DNA of 64,000 bases from Gnomoniopsis sp. IMI 355080. Taxonomy: Eukaryota; Ascomycota; Sordariomycetes; Diaporthales; Gnomoniaceae. Below are positions 46,998 through 58,900 of this stretch, in pieces. A program made the translations under genes and the position numbers. Each line of letters opens with the position of its first letter. Within the stretch, counting starts at the first letter, position 1. The notes under the pieces were generated by a model that ran no database searches, was not told where the DNA came from, and saw only the letters and a program-made list of their open reading frames with translations. Where the stretch lies: positions 1 through 64,000 of the forward strand of contig JAPEVC010000145.1 in assembly GCA_027946555.1 (NCBI GenBank). Reading direction: 5' to 3'.

Positions 46998-49900
46998 ATG
47001 GACAGGCAAGATACATGAGCCAAACCTTTTGGCTTCCCAACTTTTCAGCTGACGTTGCAACGATAGGACAAGACGACATAAACGTCAAGGCGTGGCGGCA
47101 TCCACCCCGCCGAAGACATGTCGCTCCTTCAGCCAGACAGGTCGATGTAATTATGGTGACAACTGCAAGTTCTCACATGAATCTCCGCCAAATGGAGAGG
47201 AGCAAACACCGGCAAAGCGTCCCCACCAACCGCCTCCGAACCAAGACAAGCTTCGCGAATGGAAACGCCTTCTCCATCAAGCACACCCCGACCCAGGCAG
47301 TGCACACATTCGACTGAGCCCCACAGTCATGAGCCAGTTCTTCGAACGTGGGCTGAACTTGATGGATGGTGATATGGGTGCTTCGCAAGAGGTGGTCAAG
47401 CTTTTGGGCAGTCACACTGGTCTCAACTTCGTCAAAGCCATAGTTGATCAGCATATCTCGCAGGCTACAAGCGACGTGGCCAAGCTACACCTGTGGCAGA
47501 CGCAGGTCTCGCCTTTCTTTCGTCTCATAACTCATCCACAAATGGTCGACTCGAATGTGCTCGAGCAGGAAGTGGCCACCATCTACTCCTTCCTCGTCGG
47601 CGTGAACGCATCACGTGTAAACAAGCTCGCAGGGTTCGTTCTGGATGTGGCTGAGGCATGGCCCAGTGAAGTGTCCTCGCCCCTGATGAAAGTCCTGGAG
47701 TTGTTTCTATCTGTTCTATTCAAAGCCATCGACTGCAGTACGACAATCATAGTCAACGATGACTTCCATCGTGTTGTGGAGCGTCTCGCTGACCTGCTGA
47801 ACGGCGCGGCGGAAGCCGTTGATGACTTTGCTAGCCTTCAAGCCATCAAATATCTAAACTATTTGCAGCTTCGCTTAGGTGTCGGCAAGGACATGAAAGC
47901 TTTCGAGACCTCCAAGGATACCAACCCCAAGCGCGAAGAATTTGTCTTGCGAAGAGACCTGCCAGGTCGTCTCTCTGAAGACGGACCTCGTCATGACAAT
48001 GACCACGAGGAGATCTCTCGAATTCAAATCATGCCTACATATCAAGAGATTATGACACCACGAAATGAGTACCTGCCAACCACCGACTCTTCTCAATGGC
48101 ATTTGACAGGCATACGTGGCCGGCTGGACAGAGAATTTCGTCTTCTTCGAGAAGATACTATTGGCCAACTTCGCGACGCCGTCCGTGACATTATAGGACA
48201 AGTCCGCAGTCACTCAAAGAACAGCGCAAGAACCAGTGCCTATTGTGACGCCACAATAGATGACGCCACGATCGACAAACACAAAGGTTTGGAGTTGGAA
48301 GTTCGGTGCAGACAGCCTGAAAATGTTCGGAAGATGGGTGACCAGACTAGAAAAGACTGGTGGGACCAGAGCAAGCGACTCCAAGCTGGGGCCCTCGTGT
48401 GCGCTCTCGATGCCGCCGGAACAATTCAGTTCTTGGTTGTTGCAGAATCGACACTACGGACTGAGAAAGATAAGACCAAGTCAGGCAAGCCTGAAGATAA
48501 GGTCGAGAAGCTTGAAGTAGAAGAAAAGCCTCACACCTTGTCATACAGTCCCGATCTCCTGTATGTCAGGCTGAATCTCGTCGAAAATTCGAAGACTGAG
48601 CTTCATCGCGCCCTGCGTTGGTGCAAGGCCATCGGGTCCGCCCCTACGAGACACTTGGTTGAATTTCCTGGCGTACTTCTTGCCTCATTCAAGCACACTC
48701 TTGAGGCTCTTCAGAGATTATCGAAGAATCCAGACTTGCCTTTCTCCAATCTCATAGCACCCGAGAAGCCTGCGTCTGATGCGGAAGCCCGCCTATCTGC
48801 GCCTCTGTTTGCACGTCGCCGAGGCTTCGTGTACGATCTCAGTTGCCTCACACACAATGAAGAGAACGGTCTCTCAGCGAGCCTTGATCAGCTTCCCGCT
48901 GCTGATGAAGTGTCTGCGAAGACAGGACTCGATCTCACTCAGTCCGAAGCGCTGCTTAGCACTCTTTCGCGGGAGCTCTCGTTGATTCAAGGGCCACCGG
49001 GTACAGGCAAGTCGTACACTGGAGAGAAAATAATACAGGTACTTTTAGCGAATAGAGGGAAGGCAAAGCTCGGTCCTATCATCTGTGTCTGCTACACCAA
49101 TCACGCACTTGACCAGCTTCTGGAGCATCTCCTAGATCATCATGTCGGGAGCATCATCCGCATGGGGTCTCGCTCCAAGTCCGAACGTCTGCATGAACTC
49201 ACCTTACAGAAGGTCGCCGAAAAGGAGGATCTGACGAGGACGGAGAAGGTTGAGAATTGGCAGGCAGGAGACACAATGCGAGAACTAGAGAAACAAGGCG
49301 AGGGTCTTCTTCGCCGGCTCGCATCCTGTGACACTACAAAATCAATCCGCGAATACCTTCTCACAAACAACGAGGCTCACCATGATGAGTTGTTTCATGG
49401 AGCCCCGGAACTTGATCACGACGGTTATCAAGCTGTGCAACGAAAGTTCAGAGACCCTCTTCATCAATGGCTTCGGGGGGGTCTTCCAATCGACCACACA
49501 CGCAGGAATGCTCGCGATATTGACGAGTTGCAATTGACACGACTAATGGACATGGTTGGCCCAGAGCGAGCGAAGATGTATCGTCACTGGTTGAAGAACA
49601 TTCGGGATCCCATCATTGAGGAATTCGTTGATTTGCACGGCGAACACCAAGACGCAAAACTACGGAGAGACCGCATTCGTAAGCTCATCCTTTACAATCC
49701 AAGTCATTTTGATTGATCACGAGTCCTGTTTAAGGAACAGACATTTTTGACCTTCCATGGAAGCACTCTCGTGGTAATAATCACTAACTATTTGCACAGG
49801 CCAAGAGGCCCGACGCCGTTGTCTGCAACAAGCCCAGGTAATCGGTGTAACGACGACAGGACTTGCACGCGAACTCGATCTTCTCCGGAAACTAAGGTCC

Positions 49901-52900
49901 AAAGTCGTTGTATGTGAGGAAGCAGGCGAAGTTCTCGAGGCCCACCTTCTGACTACTCTACTACCTTCTGTCGAGCATGCCATACTCATCGGGGATCATC
50001 TACAACTTCGACCCCAGATTCAGAACTACGAGCTCCAAAGCACAAACACTAGAGGGGCTCGATATTCGTTGGACACTTCGCTATTTGAGCGTCTTGTTCA
50101 ACCACCGCACTCGACCGACTTGAGACTGCCCTTCAGCACTCTAGAGACACAGCGACGTATGCATCCTTCGATCGCGGATATGGTGCGATCGACTCTCTAC
50201 AACAAGCTCACAGATGGAGAGAATGTCAAGAGCTACCCAGAAGTTGTCGGTATGGGACGTCGGCTATTCTGGCTGCACCACGATGAACTCGAAGCTGGTG
50301 CTGCTGCCGCTGATGCAAACAGCACATCACACTCGAACAATTTCGAGGTCGGGATGGTAGCAGCGCTTGTATCTCATCTCATCAAGCAGGGGCACTATAG
50401 TCCTGAGGATATTGCGGTCCTGACTCCGTATCTAGGCCAGCTTCAGAAACTTCGTCAACGCATGGCGATGGAGCCAACCTTTGCGGTGAGCATCGATGAG
50501 AGGGACCTCGACGAGCTCGAAAATATGGATGCACAGAATTCCAGAGGGCCATTCCATTCGAAGAAACAGACCGTTTCTAAGACGACGCTTCTCAAGAGTG
50601 TGAGGCTTGCAACCGTCGACAATTTTCAAGGCGAAGAGGCCAAAGTCATCGTCATCTCCCTTGTTCGTAGCAACCCCCAGAACAAGTGTGGTTTCTTAAG
50701 TACGTTCAACCGAATCAACGTGCTCCTTTCTCGCGCGAAGCACGGATGCTATCTCGTTGGAAATTCAGAGACATACAGCAACGTACCAATGTGGGACCAG
50801 GTCCTTCAGCTACTGAAGAACGGTGGCAATTTTGGTACCAGCTTGGAACTGAAGTGTCCACGGCACCCCGAAACACCTATTCTTGCATCTCATCCAGACC
50901 ACTTTCCCATGGTCTCACCAGACGGCGGTTGCATCTTGCCTTGTGACAGGCGTCTGAACTGCGGGCACGCGTGCTACGGTCGATGTCATTCTGAACTCCT
51001 TCATAAGGCCATCAAATGCCATGAGAAATGTCTACGACTTAAGACTGGCTGCGATCATTCATGTCCTCGCGAATGCGGTGATGCATGCGAGGACCGATGC
51101 AATGTTGTGCTGCGCCATCTCGATCTTCAGCTTCCTTGCGGCCACACTGTGCAGTCAGCTAAGTGCTGGGAAGCTCAGAAACCCGCTGTGATCCGCTGTC
51201 AAGTGATGGTCAATCGGAACATCCCCGGCTGCGATCACACGTTGAAGCTGGCATGTCATATCGACATCTCTCATCCTCGTTTCAGGTGTTTCGCGGAATG
51301 CCGCGAGAATCTCCCGTGCGGTCACAACTGCCGTAAAGAATGCCATAAGTGCAGACCGCGCGACGACGGCAAGATCACGCAGACGAACCATGGAATTTGC
51401 CAACAGACATGTGGCCGCAAGTACACAACATGCCCTCATAGCTGTGGATCAGTCTGCCATGGCGAGGCGAAGTGCGCGCCCTGCGGCCGGCGCTGCGAGG
51501 TCCGCTGCAGCCATTCTCAGTGCGATAAGGCGTGCCATGAGCCATGTGCACCATGTGCAGAGGAAGAGTGCGCCTCCCATTGTCCTCATACAAAGTGCAG
51601 CATGCCGTGTGCTGCTCCATGTGATTGGATACCCTGCTCAAGAAGATGCACAATGAAATTGAAGTGTGGGCACCAATGCCCTTCGCTGTGTGGCGAGACT
51701 TGTCCAGATACAAGATTCTGTCAGCGATGCGGATCAGAGGCTGTGCTGTCTACTGTGGTTGACTATCTGCTGATGGGGGAGTACAAAGAGGTTGATCTCG
51801 ACGAAGACCCCTGTATCTTCCCGGATTGCGGTCACTTCCTGACCAAGTCTTCTATGGATGGGCAGATGTCCATGGGTGAGCACTATGAGTTAGACGAAAA
51901 AGGCTCTCCGGTTGCAATCAAGGCTACCTCGGAGCCCTTTTCCATGGATGGTTTGACAGTCAAGTCTTGCCCGCAGTGCCGTGGGTCCTTGCGTAGTGTC
52001 TCTCGCTACGGTCGAATGGTCCGCCGGGCCATGTTGGACGAGTCCACAAAGAAGTTCATCGCGTGGTCGGGTGACAGGCATCTCCAGCTAGCCGAGCTCT
52101 TCCTCCAGGAAGAGGAGCGTCTGCAAAGGATCGCAACGGACGTGCCACAGCAATTTGGTAAAGCAAGCAAGCTTAATTTGACGGGCTATGTCCATGGCCA
52201 GCTGCAGCAGCTGCAGGATTGGGTCGGCCACGGACGGTACAGGCCATCTCTCAAAGTTTACAATGAGATTTGGATATACCAGGATCAAGTTAAAAGTGAG
52301 GAACAACCCTTTCAAAAGGTGGCCAATTTCGTGAAGCATGCCAGCCGCAACAAGACCACCGGAAACTTCACCTTCGACGGATCCGTAATTCAGCTCCGTG
52401 GATATCTCCAGGCCACAGAGCTGCTGATCAAGTGCAACCTTGCCATCTTCACGGACTTCTTGACGCTTTGGAAGAGAGCCACGTTGATTCACAGAGAGAT
52501 CAGAGTCGATTTCAGCGCCAACCTTGATCAGTGCAGGGAGCTTGTCCATCTTGCCGCCGAGACGAGCAGACCTCACCTCGGAGCCGCGGGACATATCTAC
52601 TACGCTCATTTCTGCAGTCTAACACTTGCTCTGGGCAAGGTGCCGCTCCCCAATCCGCCGCTTGCTACTGGCGTCGTCGGTGCATCACAGGAAGCTCAAG
52701 ACTCCTCAAAGGCGGATCCTCGGGAGCTCTTAAAGGCTGAAGGCGAGGAGCACCTCACAAAGGCCAGGGAGTTGATGAAGGCAGGTGATTGGCCCTCGAA
52801 GAAGATCATGGAAACAGAGATCGAGGCCGTGGAGAATCTCCTCCACGGAGGCGTATTCTACAAGCCCGTGACAAGCGACGAGCTGCGTGCCGTCTACAGA

Positions 52901-53116
52901 GCCATGGCTTCGGAGTTTCGTGGGACGGGTCATTGGTATGTGTGCGAGAGAGGCCACCCATTCACTGTGGGCGAGTGTGGGATGCCGATGGAACAAGCTC
53001 GGTGCCCAGAGTGTGGAGCACCTGTGGGTGGACGGAATCACGCGCCCGCTGAAGGGGTGAGGCAGGCGAGCGAGATTGAGGAACTTGCTCGTGATGTTGA
53101 GACTATGAGGATCTGA
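46998..53116 (+). CDS. NFX1-type zinc-finger helicase, ZNFX1-like
   Basis: Large superfamily 1 (UPF1-like) RNA/DNA helicase with zinc fingers. Relatives act in small-RNA silencing, heterochromatin and antiviral sensing in other eukaryotes; its role here is inferred. Exons 46998-47005, 47067-49678 and 49800-53116 give about 1978 residues. Order: CCCH zinc finger (CRSFSQTGRCNYGDNCKFSH, residues about 21-40), helical region, Walker A GPPGTGKS (near 645), DEAD-equivalent CEEAGE (near 910), GDHLQLRPQ, RRMHPSIADMV, VDNFQGEEAKVIVISLVRS, FNRINVLLSRAKHG. NFX1-type fingers follow (units like LNCGHACYGRCH), then a C-terminal RZ-type finger (WYVCERGHPFTVGECG plus CPECGAPVGGRNH). The second intron (121 bases, GTAAGC, CACTAAC branch, CACAG) is firm. 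The first coding exon is inferred: an 8-base exon joined by a GC-AG intron (47006-47066) with a GCTGAC branch. Without it the frame has no ATG before the CCCH finger. Confidence 0.88.
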
Positions 53117-54151
53117 GGGATTGGTTTTGTGTGTTTATGAGACTTGCAAGGCCGAGCTGATTGTTGTCCCTGGGCTAGTGGCGTGAGAACATCGTATGAA
53201 ATTTGCTCTTTCTCTGCAGGTTGCCCTGTGTGTCTTCAGTGCGCAGCGCACATTATGCATTCCCATTCCCTTTCAGCCAAACTTCTCTCCCGAGTCATTC
53301 ATTTGACTGATTAAAACTCATATATCAATAACTTCCAGGTCCACAATGTGAGCCCAGATCCTGCGTAGTCTATCATATTTTACACGGGTCATCCGGGTCT
53401 TCCGAAGTGCTCATGTCTCATTACAAGGGAATGATCCTTCTTGAGTTAGATCTGTCATGAGTAGTAGCATCGCCAAGCCCAAATTCCCTTATATTTCCAA
53501 ACCTTAATTCGTTCGAAAAGGCCCTTCTCTACGGACGTATGTCCTTACCTAGCTAAGCTTCAGCATCGCTGTGATTCCAACGATACCGTGACCTTTGTCA
53601 TATTGTGCCTTGCGCGGGCATGTACTACCTACTCTACATCGTAAATAGAGATTGATGTTGAAAAGGGGTTGTACGACAAGTATTGGGCTGATCTGAATTC
53701 CGCAGGTCCAGCCGAGCACCCAACAGATTGACGCCTAATAGAATTGTTGCCGCAACAATTTTGACCATGACTGATCCCTTGAGTTCCAAGTTGTCATTTG
53801 GACACAACACAGGCTAGAAAACAACATAGAGACTTCTTAATTTGTTCAATAGGACTTCGAGTATCACACTGCAACAAGCAAATCAAGCTGTTCAACAAAA
53901 GATATGTGATTATGATGACTTAGTAAGCTATCATGAGGATGAAGCTCTTGTACAAAGATGGGAGACTGGTTCTCGAGCCACCCAGCCCATCGCAGACCGG
54001 GAGGCTCCTGACCAAATCCTCGTTGCAGACCAGACTTGGCTTCTACCAATGGGTATTATGTCTCCAACGCCTTTTCCACACTCCCTTCCCCCCCCCCCCG
54101 ATGCCCTCATACAACAACAAAAGAACCATACACGACTACGAGAGCAAGCGT
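53117..54151. other. Convergent 3' flanks, no gene seen
   Basis: Between the ZNFX1-like gene (plus) and the sugar transporter (minus). It carries a run of about 13 C near 54089-54101. Frames across it are antisense shadows or lack motifs. Confidence 0.5.
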
Positions 54152-55939
54152 TTAGACGCTCTTCTCAACATCCTCGACCGCATTAGCCGAGTACTTGCCA
54201 CCACCAGACATCTCAGCCGCGAAGGTCGAGTGAGGCTTCCACTTGGCAGAAGTCCTGGGCGTAGTCTCCTCCAACATCTTGTCGACCTGCTCGAGCGACA
54301 GACCCTTGGTCTCGGGAATGAGGAAGTAGCCGTAAATAAGGGACGCCAAGCAGAGCCCACCCCACACAAAGAAGACGCTCGACTTCATATCGGCATGCGT
54401 GGTGCCGACCATGTAAGGGGTGATGACGGCGATGATGGTGTTCCACAGCCAGTTGGACGCAGTCGAGAGGGCGACGCCACGAGAGCGGATGGGCAGAGGG
54501 AAGATCTCGCCAATGAGGATCCAAGCGCCAGGGCCCCAAGTAGAGGCAAAGAAGAAGATGAAGATGGCGATAAAGGCAATCTGGGCGTTAACGGCGGAAA
54601 TGTTGTCTGCGCGAGTGATAGCGTCGGCGCCGGTGCCAGTGGTGGTGGTCTTGTTGAAGCCAACGGTGACACCAACAATGGCGACGATAAAGAGACAGAT
54701 GCACATGCCGGCGGAACCAATGATCAGGATCGTGCGACGGCCGAATCTTTCGACGGTGTAGAAGGACACGGGAGTCGAGCAGACGTTGACGAGGGTGAAG
54801 ATTAGGGAGATGAGGAAGGAGTTGGAGATGGCACCGGTTGACTGGAGGAAGGGCGTGGAGTAGTAGAAGATGAAGTTGACACCGGTCCACTGCTGCATCA
54901 TCTGGAGAGATGTGCCCAAGATGGTAAGACGGAGGTTGGAGTTGCCCTTCCACAAGCTACCCTTGAAGCAGTTGGCCCAAGATCCGAACCAGGTGGTGTT
55001 GGGAATGAGTTGGCGTTCGTACTCCTCGTTGGCGACAATCTCGGCGAGCTCAACCTGGATGTACTCAGAATCGGCGGGTTGGCCACGCAGACGCGAGAGC
55101 GAGTCGGTGGCTCTGTCGAGTTTGCCGCGCTTGACGAAGTACCGGGGAGAGTCAGGCAGGAACATCAGACCGGTCCCCAGAATAGCACCCCAGATGAACT
55201 GGATGCCAATGGGGATACGGTAAGCTCGAGGGCCATTGATGCTTTCGGTGCCGTACACGACGCAAGAGGCGAGCAGAAGTCCGATGGTGATGCAGAACTG
55301 GTAACCAGCGACGAGAGCGCCGCGAACCTTGCGAGGACACTAATCAAACGGAAAAACTTTGGGTTAGCAAAAATGTTCCCTGGAAACGTGCGTGGAGTGG
55401 ATTCTTTTCTTGTTTCTACTCACGATTTCTGACATGTATAGAATAACAATGGCGGACTCAAAACCGACACCCAGGCCAGCAATGAAGCGACCAGCGACCA
55501 TGGTACCGAGGGCAGAGCTGTTGGGAGTAGTGGCGACCTGAATGACAACACCGAGAACGTAAATGACACAGCCAATGACGACGGTCCATTTACGGCCGAT
55601 GAACTCGGCCACATCACCAGCAATGAGGGCGCCAAAGAAAGTACCGGCAGACAGGATAGAGACGATCAGAGACTGGTTCGAGGAGGACAGGGCAGTGGCA
55701 GTCGTCGAGCCCTCGACGGCCTGGTAGAAGGCGGCGGAGCCTTCCACACCGTTGATGTATCCAGAATCATAACCGAAGAAGATACCACCGATGGAAGCAA
55801 AGGCACAAATAATATAGGCCTTCCAGGTGACGGGAGCCTCGATGCGCTCGACGTCGGTGGTGGTCTGCAGGCCAGTTCCAGCGAGCGCGGAGGTGTTGTG
55901 GCCGTCGTCGTGACCGAACGCTGACTTCTCGGCCGACAT
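54152..55939 (-). CDS. MFS sugar (hexose) transporter
   Basis: Proton-coupled or facilitative hexose uptake across the plasma membrane; the sugar is inferred. Exons 55939-55424 and 55339-54152 on the minus strand (84-base intron, GTGAGT and GATTAG) give 567 residues with 12 expected membrane helices. Sugar-porter signatures: FFGYDSGYING in helix 1, GRKWTVVIG between helices 2 and 3, RFIAGLGVGFES, YMSEICPRKVRGALVAGYQ across the splice junction, PDSPRYFVKRG, QQWTGVNFIFYYSTPF, ERFGRRTILIIG, FASTWGPGAWILIGEIFPLPIRSRG and PETKGLSLEQVD. The reading frame is open upstream through GTG codons, but the first ATG is at 55939 (MSAEKSAFG). Overall most like fungal high-affinity glucose transporters. Confidence 0.92.
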
Positions 55940-58900
55940 CGTGGAGGTGATCACCACTACAACGACTATGCAAGGTTATTGTATGAGAAGGTAGACGGTG
56001 ATGGTGATGGTGATAACTTGGCAGGGGTGTGTGACCAGAATTGAGGTCGCGAGGAAGACACCGCGTGGAAGGGGATGAGGCAAGAGGGAGAGTACCACAA
56101 GAAGTGATCGACTGGGTCGGATATGAAGCAGTATTTGAATCTTTTTTGACCTTCGGGGGGTTGTGCCCGTTTTACTATCAAAGTCAATTTGAAGTGACCG
56201 GGGGGCAGAGGAAGAGAGCACTAGGGAAAGGCCTGTCTGCAGTAGCGTCAGGCGTTGTACCGGGGTATGGGGTAGCACCACTCTAGTCTGTTGTATCCTG
56301 TACCATGCACCGGCCATTCCATGCTACTTGTGCTGTGGGAGGAGGCAGTAGTCATGTACAGAGGACCACTGAAGTCCCTTTTGAAAGTGCGCTGCCGCAA
56401 AAAGCTACCTCTGTACTTGTGTAGTCGGCCCCAGTACCTTCATTAGTTCGTCTTCGGTTGTCCTTCTGGGGGCCAGATACTTGTCCAGCAAGTATAAAAC
56501 AAAAGGACGGGTCTTCCGAGGGCGCCGATAGGGAACTAAGTCGAGCCAGTTTAGTGAAATGTGGAGTCCGAAATCTGGGGGAAGCTGGGGTACCGGGATA
56601 CCTAGCATACATGGGGAACACGCCACCCGGCCAGGCAGCCCGGCGACCAGGCCAGCCCGCCCTCCCGCTCCAGAACTACACTAAGAGCGCAGGAAGGCGC
56701 CAAGGGGTCAGGTGCAGGTGCTTTTGCCGCTCTTTTGCTCAAGCCGTCAGTCGTGAATCACCCCGTCAACCTCGCCGTATCTCCACCATGCCAACTCCAG
56801 CCGGCATGCCTATGAAATTCCGTCCGCTTGCGGCCAGTGTCGGCAACTCCCATGACGACGGGGGTTGCTATGAGAAACGGCCTTCTTCTGCTCTCGCCCA
56901 TTTGCTAGGCCAGAAGCAATACGAGCGCTGGTAGGCTCATCATGATGCACCTCATCGCAATCCGCCGTCCTGCAGCAGGGTTGCAATGAAGGAAGGGCTG
57001 CCAACACGGAGCGCGTGGCCGCTGCACGTTAGCCAGTTCCCACCAACCGACTTCTTTTCATCGGCTACAGCCACAGTGAACCGGGGGATCGCTGTTCGTT
57101 CGATAGACTGCAACAGTAACGCCATAGTAGGGCCGAGCAAGATCACTTTCAGACGATGGTCCAGGCCTTCCATTGGCCTCTTGCCACTGGCCCGGCGCGC
57201 TGGTAGCTGCATCCAGGGTCCTGGGCTCTAAGGACTTTAGTCTCTTTGGCTATGCCAAATGGGCGGCAGTATCAAACGGTGCGCGACATCCGAATCCCTC
57301 CACTTCACGAGCAGACGACAAAGGTCTCTCCCCTATCACATCACTGTTTGGGTATGTGACGATTTGGAATGCCATTGTTCGTCACCATTTGGCCGGTACA
57401 CAGGAACTCTGTCGGCCCAGGACCGTTGACAAGTGCCATAGGTACCTAGGTAGTCAGCGTATCCCGGATTCGTAATAACAAAAAGCGGACGACAATGACC
57501 CACGAAGACGGTCCCACATGCCACATGTTGTACACTTGTGGATAATTTACCGATGCACCAGCATGCCATGCCATGCCATCCCACAACCCACTGCACAACA
57601 ACCGAGGGAAGAGACCGCGAGGCGTGCTGCCACTGCCGTCTGGGGCGTTGATCCTTGTAAGTATACATGGTCGAGCTGCTGCTCGGGCAAGCAAGTAGCA
57701 GTATCTTTCTGTCTCGGCTGCATACAGTGCGGCAGGGCGCTCTCCTCGGTCAAGACTTGATATGGCCACTATGCCCAGCCATTGTCGCATGGCAAAGACC
57801 TGGCCAAGAAGATGAAACCCAGCGGATGCTTGCCGCATATCTTCAAAATCCACTTCCCCGGATTCTGTGCGGGTTGAAACCGAACTTGGCGATCTCGACC
57901 TTTCCTCTCAAGTGTCGATTCGAAACCCCCGACCAGGCCGACCTCCCCAGCCTTGCCAAACCCCAGACGAACCCCGGGAAATGGCGTCGGTCGGCTGCGC
58001 ATGTTGTATGAAATGAATCCTTCTCCAGGCGGGCTTTACTCGGTGGTACTCGGCGCTAATAAGCAAGGCGCTGAGCAAAATTCACGAATGACCAGACCAG
58101 ACGAACCGCGTGCGGTCAAGCGCGCTGGGGTAGTATTCTATCCCGCATTCAGCCGCGAACAATGGGAGCTGGGCTGGAGGGGTCACCTCGGGGACCATTG
58201 ACTGTCTGCTCATCACTTTGAAATCAAAGAACCAACGCGAGAGGCTCTTGGACCCAGCGTTGCTGCCACATGCTCGTTTTCCCAACGTTGTGGAACACCG
58301 TCTCGTCCCCATTTGGCCACGTCCGTTGCCCGTCAGCAGCGCACGCAATACATCCAGCCAACTGCAGAAAAATATGCAGACGCTAAACTACTCATGGTGT
58401 AGCGTCGGATGCCAAGATTAAGCGTATTTGACAAAGACTGGATTAACGGAGATTGCCTTTTGCTAGCACAGCTCTCCAGGATTTCCGTCGACAATTCGTT
58501 GACGAGCGCGTTAGATTAAACAGCAACTACTTTGAGAATGTGGTCAGTGATTTGACTACTGTATCGATGGGATGCAACCGCGTTGAGCATGGAGCTTTTG
58601 GTGAAACGGCGTCATCCTACAGCTCCACGAGTTCATGTGACTCGACCCACTGATACTCGAGAGACGTTCTGAGGCTAAAGTTGTTGGTGAGGTCGTCGCG
58701 ACCGCGGCCAGCTCTAGACACGGCGCCAGGTAGCGTGACCACGGCTTTTCCCGCCGCCCATCGTCTCCGCCTCTCAAGCTATACAAGCGCCGCGCTGCAA
58801 AAGTAAGTCCCGTATTTGAAATTTTGACGAGGCAAACAAAAATAAACCCCTTTCGTTCATGGCCTCGAACTTTTGAAGTCGACGGCGGTTTCGGCCGATG

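Noticed and set aside
47092..47094. GTG as start of the ZNFX1-like protein
   Set aside because: Non-ATG starts are rare in fungal nuclear genes; the upstream ATG joined by a GC-AG intron explains the frame better.
53933..54805. 290-codon plus-strand open frame
   Set aside because: Antisense to the sugar transporter; its Gly/Asp-rich composition is a reverse reading of membrane-helix codons.
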